Translations under genes and position numbers: made by a program
From: JBDSZL01 sp039925145
GTDB lineage: Bacteria; Acidobacteriota; Vicinamibacteria; Vicinamibacterales; SCN-69-37
Direction: 5' to 3'
Assembly: GCA_039925145.1 (NCBI GenBank)
Contig: JBDSZL010000032.1
Span: forward strand, 6,314-70,313
DNA: 64,000 bases
Part shown: positions 58,982 through 64,000 of the stretch, in pieces
Numbering within the stretch: position 1 is the first letter of the stretch
Layout: each line of letters begins with the position of its first letter
Notes under the pieces: model-generated
The model's database searches: none
Seen by the model: only the letters and a program-made list of their open reading frames with translations
Told to the model about the DNA's origin: nothing

Positions 58982-59665
58982 ATGCCCCCGAAGATCCTCG
59001 TGGTCGACGACGAACCAAACATTCTGAGCACCCTCGCCCCGCTGCTGCGTACCCGCGGATATGAAGTATCGACCGCCATGAATGGTCGATCGGCGATAGA
59101 AGCGGTGGAACATGAGAAGCCCGATCTGATTGTGCTGGACCTAGGCTTGCCGGACATCGACGGCGTGGATGTCTGCCGCGCCATTCGAGAAACGATGAGT
59201 GTTCCGATCCTGATCCTCTCGGCGCGCGGTGCGGAGACTGACAAAGTGCGGGCGCTTGACGTTGGTGCGGACGACTACGTCACCAAACCGTTCGGCGCCG
59301 AGGAGTTGCTCGCACGCGTTCGAGCGGCGCTCCGCAGGGCCGATGCACCACCGCCCGCATCGGAGCCGATCGTCCGCGCGGGCCTCGTCATCGATCGTGA
59401 GCGGTTTCGCGTGGTTCGAGACGGTGACGAAGTTCGGTTGACACCGAAGGAGTTCGAGCTCCTAGTGTTCCTTGCCCAACATCCGGGACGCGTGCTTACG
59501 CACCGAACGATTCTGAAAGCGATTTGGGGAGCAAACGCGGTCGATCAGCCGGAGCACCTGCGCGTGCTCATTGGAGCCTTGCGCAAGAAGATCGAACCCA
59601 TTCCCTCAACGCCGAAGTACATCCTCACGGAGCCGTGGGTAGGCTATCGGTTTGCCGACGATTAG
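58982..59665 (+). CDS. OmpR/KdpE-family response regulator
   Basis: A 227-residue regulator starting 2 bp after the kinase stop. The receiver has ILVVDDEPN, Asp53 in LIVLDLGLPDIDG and the Lys in DDYVTKPFGAEELLARVRAA. The winged-helix output (LTPKEFELLVFLAQHPGRVL, THRTILKAIWG) and the end YILTEPWVGYRFADD are close to KdpE. KdpE activates potassium uptake genes at low potassium. Its stop overlaps that of the convergent KimA-like gene by 4 bp. The likely targets are the two RTAAA arrays. Confidence 0.93.
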   Translation: MPPKILVVDDEPNILSTLAPLLRTRGYEVSTAMNGRSAIEAVEHEKPDLIVLDLGLPDIDGVDVCRAIRETMSVPILILSARGAETDKVRALDVGADDYVTKPFGAEELLARVRAALRRADAPPPASEPIVRAGLVIDRERFRVVRDGDEVRLTPKEFELLVFLAQHPGRVLTHRTILKAIWGANAVDQPEHLRVLIGALRKKIEPIPSTPKYILTEPWVGYRFADD

Positions 59666-61578
59666 AGCGGCGCTCCTGGAGCTTCTGTTGCTTCCTTCGG
59701 TAGTTGCCCGGACGCGAGCGATTCAGTTGGCCGTCCCAGGTGAAACGGCACGCTCGTGACAACGACGTTCGGTTTGAACAGCAACGCGCCCTTGATCAGT
59801 AACGCGTGCTGGTTATGTAACAGGTGGTGCCAAATGCGACGGGGCACGAACTCCGGCAGGATCACTGTCACGTAGCCGTTGGGCCCGGCTGCCTGCACCT
59901 GCTCGATATACTCGAGCAGTGGCTCCATCAGCGACCGATACGGCGATTCCAGAACAACCAAATCGACACCCTGCCCCCATTCACTCCACTGCTGCCGGAG
60001 CCCTTGGGTCGCTGACGGGTCAATGTCTACGTACACGGCGCGGACGTCGGCCGATAGGGTCCGCCCGTACCGGAGCGCCTGCACGACAGCCTTCTGAAGG
60101 CCTCCGATGGGCACGAGCACCGTGTGGTGTCGGGCTCGCTCTGGTCGCCAGCCCCGCAACGAGAGTTCTGCGGCCACCTGATCGTAGTGGCGGCGCGTCA
60201 CTTCGAACATGCCGACGAACACCGGGATCATAACGATCACGATCCACGCGCCCTCGACCGCCTTCGTCGTTGCCACAATCACAAGCACCACGCCTGTGAC
60301 GATGGCACCAAAGCCGTTGATCGCTGCGCTCGTTCGCCAGCCCTCACCGCGCAACCTCCGCCAGTGCACCACCATCCCCGCTTGAGAGAGCGTAAATGAC
60401 ACGAATACGCCGATCATGTACAGCGGGATCAGCGAGTGCGTATCGCCCGCAAAGATGACGAGCAATAGACCGGCCAGGATGCTCAGAATGATGATGCCGT
60501 TCGAGAACGCCAGACGGTCGCCCTGGTTCATGAACTGGCGAGGTAGAAACCGATCGCGCGCAACGATGGAGGCGAGCCGCGGGAAATCCGCGTACGCCGT
60601 GTTGGCCGCGAGCACGAGAATCAGCATCGTCGCGGCCTGCACGGCGAAATAGAAAAGGCTGCGGCCGCCGAAGGTGTTGCGCGCGATTTGGGACACGACA
60701 GTTTCGGTTTCGCTGGGAATGATGCCGTACGCATGCGCCAGCAACGTGATGCCGACGAACATGGCGATCGACATGACGGCCATGGTGACCAGCGTGGATG
60801 CCGCGTTTCGACTTTCCGGCGGCCGGAACGCGGGCACCCCGTTCGAAACCGCTTCGACACCAGTCAGTGCTGTGCAGCCGTTCGAGAACGCTGTCAGAAG
60901 TCTGAACGTCCCGAGCGCCGCGACGCCACCGGCTCCAAGTGGCACGGCCGCCTCCGGCAGCGGCGCCGGCGCGAGGCTGCCGGTCATGTATCTCCAGGCT
61001 CCGAGGGCAATCATCGACAGGATACTCACGATGAAGACGTAAGTGGGCGCTGCAAACAGGCGGCCCGATTCACGGACGCCCCGCAGGTTGCCAAGCGTCA
61101 GAATCACCACGAAAGCGAGTGACAACTCCACGCGGTTCAGATGCCACGACGGCAGCGCCGATGTCATCGCCGCGACACCAGCCGCAATGCTGACAGACAC
61201 CGTCAGCACGTAATCGATCAGCAACGATGCCGCGGCGATCAGGCTCGGCATGCGGCCGAGGTTGTCCTTGGCGACGATGTAGGCCCCGCCCCCACTCGGA
61301 TACGCGTGAATCGTCTGCCGATACGAAAACACGATGATTGCCAGCATCACGGCAATCACCGCCCCGATTGGAGTCACCAAGCCGAGCGCGGCGATGCCAC
61401 CGAATGCCAAGACGCGAAGAATCTCTTCCGTCGCATATGCAACCGATGAAAGCGGGTCCGACGAGAGCACCGCGAGCCCAGTGACTCGAGAAAATCGTTC
61501 GCGATGCGCGAGGTGCGAGGGAATGGGGGCGCCGACGATAAGCCGCTTGAGCTGCGATATAAATGTCTCTTCCGCCAC
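59662..61578 (-). CDS. kimA: KimA-type potassium importer (APC superfamily)
   Basis: A 638-residue membrane transporter of the KUP/KimA (YdaO) group. The N-terminal QLKRLIVGAPIPSHLAHRER, then VLSSDPLSSVAYATEEILRV is the KimA signature. About 12 helices follow (HAYPSGGGAYIVAKDNLGRM, TALTGVEAVSNGVPAFRPPE). The cytosolic C-terminal 170 residues (HHTVLVPIGGLQKAVVQALR, VTVILPEFVPRRIWHHLLHN) resemble the dimerising domain of KimA. KimA imports K+ with protons and is shut by c-di-AMP in Bacillus. The start is GTG at 61578, with AGAGGA upstream; the longer frame to 61701 is doubtful. Confidence 0.85.
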   Translation of the reverse strand: MAEETFISQLKRLIVGAPIPSHLAHRERFSRVTGLAVLSSDPLSSVAYATEEILRVLAFGGIAALGLVTPIGAVIAVMLAIIVFSYRQTIHAYPSGGGAYIVAKDNLGRMPSLIAAASLLIDYVLTVSVSIAAGVAAMTSALPSWHLNRVELSLAFVVILTLGNLRGVRESGRLFAAPTYVFIVSILSMIALGAWRYMTGSLAPAPLPEAAVPLGAGGVAALGTFRLLTAFSNGCTALTGVEAVSNGVPAFRPPESRNAASTLVTMAVMSIAMFVGITLLAHAYGIIPSETETVVSQIARNTFGGRSLFYFAVQAATMLILVLAANTAYADFPRLASIVARDRFLPRQFMNQGDRLAFSNGIIILSILAGLLLVIFAGDTHSLIPLYMIGVFVSFTLSQAGMVVHWRRLRGEGWRTSAAINGFGAIVTGVVLVIVATTKAVEGAWIVIVMIPVFVGMFEVTRRHYDQVAAELSLRGWRPERARHHTVLVPIGGLQKAVVQALRYGRTLSADVRAVYVDIDPSATQGLRQQWSEWGQGVDLVVLESPYRSLMEPLLEYIEQVQAAGPNGYVTVILPEFVPRRIWHHLLHNQHALLIKGALLFKPNVVVTSVPFHLGRPTESLASGQLPKEATEAPGAPL

Positions 61579-61816
61579 TAGTCCAGTCCTCTCGGTCGGA
61601 GCCTCCCGACACACTTCAGGAACGCCCGTCAGGCATGGAGCCAGGCGCGTACAAGCAGTTACACCCACAAGACAGCGATCGACCAGCCGGCAACCGACCA
61701 TGGCCAGACCGGCGCATTGATGAATGGACCGTCGAACTCATATCGCCGTGTCTCGCTTGCCCCTCGCGTTCGATCCATTGGCGCTGCTCTCAGTTCCAGC
61801 GTAGAAGGCCGGCCGG

Positions 61817-61860
61817 TAAAAGAGGTCGCAAAAAGCCGTAAAGAGGTCGTAAAGGACCGG
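61817..61860. promoter_or_regulatory. Four phased RTAAA-like units, candidate KdpE-type operator between kimA and the USP gene
   Basis: Units begin at 61817, 61829, 61839 and 61850 (GTAAAAG, GCAAAAA, GTAAAGA, GTAAAGG), spaced 12, 10 and 11 bases, so all lie on one face of the helix. The AAAGAGGTCG block occurs in two copies. The array ends about 22 bp before the -10 of the USP gene and 240 bp from the kimA start. The 240 bp on the kimA side of the array show no gene and no clear -10. Confidence 0.6.
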
Positions 61861-61881
61861 AGTGTGGGGCGCGCCGCGCGT

Positions 61882-61887
61882 TACGAT
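61882..61887 (+). promoter_or_regulatory. Candidate -10 (TACGAT) of the USP gene
   Basis: TACGAT lies 6 bases before the GTG at 61894, as at the HerA-like gene. The last RTAAA unit stands where the -35 region would be, which fits activator-dependent transcription. Confidence 0.45.
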
Positions 61888-61893
61888 GCGGTC

Positions 61894-62373
61894 GTGGCGA
61901 TGATGGATGACGTTCGCGCGCCCGCACTGCAGCGCCCACAGCCTGAGGCTGTTCACCCGTCGCTGATCCCGGAGCGCGTGATGGTCTGCATGAGTTCGGC
62001 GACAGACGCGCCGCGGGTGATTCGTGCTGGTGCGAAACTCGCCAAGCGCCTGGACGCCCGCTGGTACGCCGTCTACGTAGAAACGCCACGCGAGGAGCCT
62101 CGCCGCATCCGACCGGGGGATCGCGAAGCGCTGGAGCGAAACATCGCGTTAGCGGAAGCGCTCGGCGCAACCATCGTCCGCGTAAGGGCGGATCGGACGG
62201 CCGATGGTCTCGTGGCTTTCGCGAATCGCGAGGGGATTACACACGTCGTCTTCGGGCAGACCGCTCGCGCTCGGTGGGAAATAGTTTTGAAAGGATCAAC
62301 GCTGCATCGCTTTCTCGAGGCAGTGCCCGACGCGCCAGTGCAGGTCGTTCCGCTTCGGAGAGTCAGGCGTTGA
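61894..62373 (+). CDS. Stand-alone KdpD-type universal stress (USP) domain protein
   Basis: A 159-residue cytosolic protein. After about 25 residues comes one USP domain: RVMVCMSSATDAPRVIRAGA, KRLDARWYAVYVETPREEPR, RNIALAEALGATIVRVRADR, GLVAFANREGITHVVFGQTA and DAPVQVVPLRRVRR. The RWYAVYVETPR and GITHVVFGQ blocks match the USP region inside KdpD kinases better than ordinary UspA proteins. In S. aureus that domain binds c-di-AMP. The likely start is GTG at 61894, with TACGAT 6 bases upstream; ATG 61900 or 61903 are alternatives. It is divergent from kimA. Confidence 0.82.
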   Translation: MAMMDDVRAPALQRPQPEAVHPSLIPERVMVCMSSATDAPRVIRAGAKLAKRLDARWYAVYVETPREEPRRIRPGDREALERNIALAEALGATIVRVRADRTADGLVAFANREGITHVVFGQTARARWEIVLKGSTLHRFLEAVPDAPVQVVPLRRVRR

Positions 62374-62427
62374 ATTGACAAACCGAAGGCCGCGTTCGGC
62401 ATAAGCGAGCGCGGCAAACGCCTCGTT

Positions 62428-62450
62428 GGGGACAGTCAGACGCTGTCCTC
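62428..62450. terminator. Hairpin between the USP gene and the hybrid kinase
   Basis: GGGGACAG pairs with CTGTCCTC over eight positions (one G-T) around a 7-base loop, between two convergent genes. It lacks a T-run, so termination is only a guess. Confidence 0.3.
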
Positions 62451-62505
62451 AGCGAAGCGGGGCATGCGCAGACTTTGTTGCGCTCAAAGAAGACAGGCCC
62501 CCGAC

Positions 62506-64000
<1,495 letters not shown>

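Noticed and set aside
56905..61653. Exact 13-bp repeat CCAGGCGCGTACA at both ends of the potassium module, as possible insertion-site repeats
   Set aside because: Several 13-mers are expected to recur by chance in 64 kb, the flanks do not match and no integrase is present.
59662..61701. c-di-AMP riboswitch upstream of kimA, as in Bacillus ydaO
   Set aside because: I could not find the conserved ydaO-type elements in the 240 bp before the start; regulation through the RTAAA array is better supported.

Overview
The window is about 64 kb of high-GC bacterial chromosome. It carries roughly 60 protein genes, most of them housekeeping or core metabolism, and no rRNA, tRNA, CRISPR array, insertion sequence or phage gene that I could find. 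The gene mix suggests an acidobacterium, probably of the Vicinamibacteria type. The clues are secreted carboxypeptidase-regulatory-like proteins and six-bladed beta-propellers, an HpnCDE squalene set, myo-inositol-phosphate synthase, a two-domain ThyX, a rhodanese-less ThiI and heavy use of GTG starts. This assignment is inference from gene content only.

Layout. 1-5 kb: an aminotransferase fragment, an orphan MacB-type ATPase, acetyl-CoA synthetase and inositol-phosphate synthase, all leftward. 5-14 kb: a methyltransferase, a ZIP transporter, a BON protein, a large glycine-rich exported protein, DNA polymerase I and a PcnB-type nucleotidyltransferase, mostly rightward. 14-29.4 kb: a long leftward block with serC, DUF1015, an M23 peptidase and an outer-membrane protein; then a coupled methionine-salvage set (mtnB, mtnD, mtnC, an alpha/beta hydrolase and a YfcC-like permease); then a glycosyltransferase, a HerA-like ATPase, a MASE1-GGDEF cyclase, an M20 dipeptidase and a lone receiver protein. 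29.6-42 kb: a DUF3185 protein, an M28 peptidase remnant, a rhodanese, AsmA, thyX-def-thiI, hpnE-hpnD-hpnC-PduO, mutY-mutT and ygfZ. 42-50 kb: an exported hydrolase, an FHA protein, MBL and SDR enzymes, an LDH/MDH-like pseudoenzyme, a PLP decarboxylase, tatC and a FitAB-type toxin-antitoxin pair. 50-56.4 kb: an exported-protein cluster with two tandem beta-propellers, a second carboxypeptidase-regulatory-like protein and a DUF1570 peptidase with repeats.

57-62.4 kb is the most interesting part. It holds a KdpD-like histidine kinase without the usual N-terminal KdpD and USP domains, a KdpE-like regulator, a KimA-type potassium importer and a separate gene for a KdpD-type USP domain. Two intergenic sites carry arrays of about 11 bp period with RTAAA cores: one before the kinase, one between the importer and the USP gene. 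They resemble a KdpE operator. I read this as a split Kdp sensing system that controls KimA instead of KdpFABC. The right edge holds a GAF-kinase-receiver hybrid that runs off the window.

A second pattern runs through the whole window. At least twelve genes have a -10-like hexamer (mostly TANNNT) only 6 to 8 bases before the start codon, eight of them GTG, with no Shine-Dalgarno sequence. This indicates widespread leaderless transcription.
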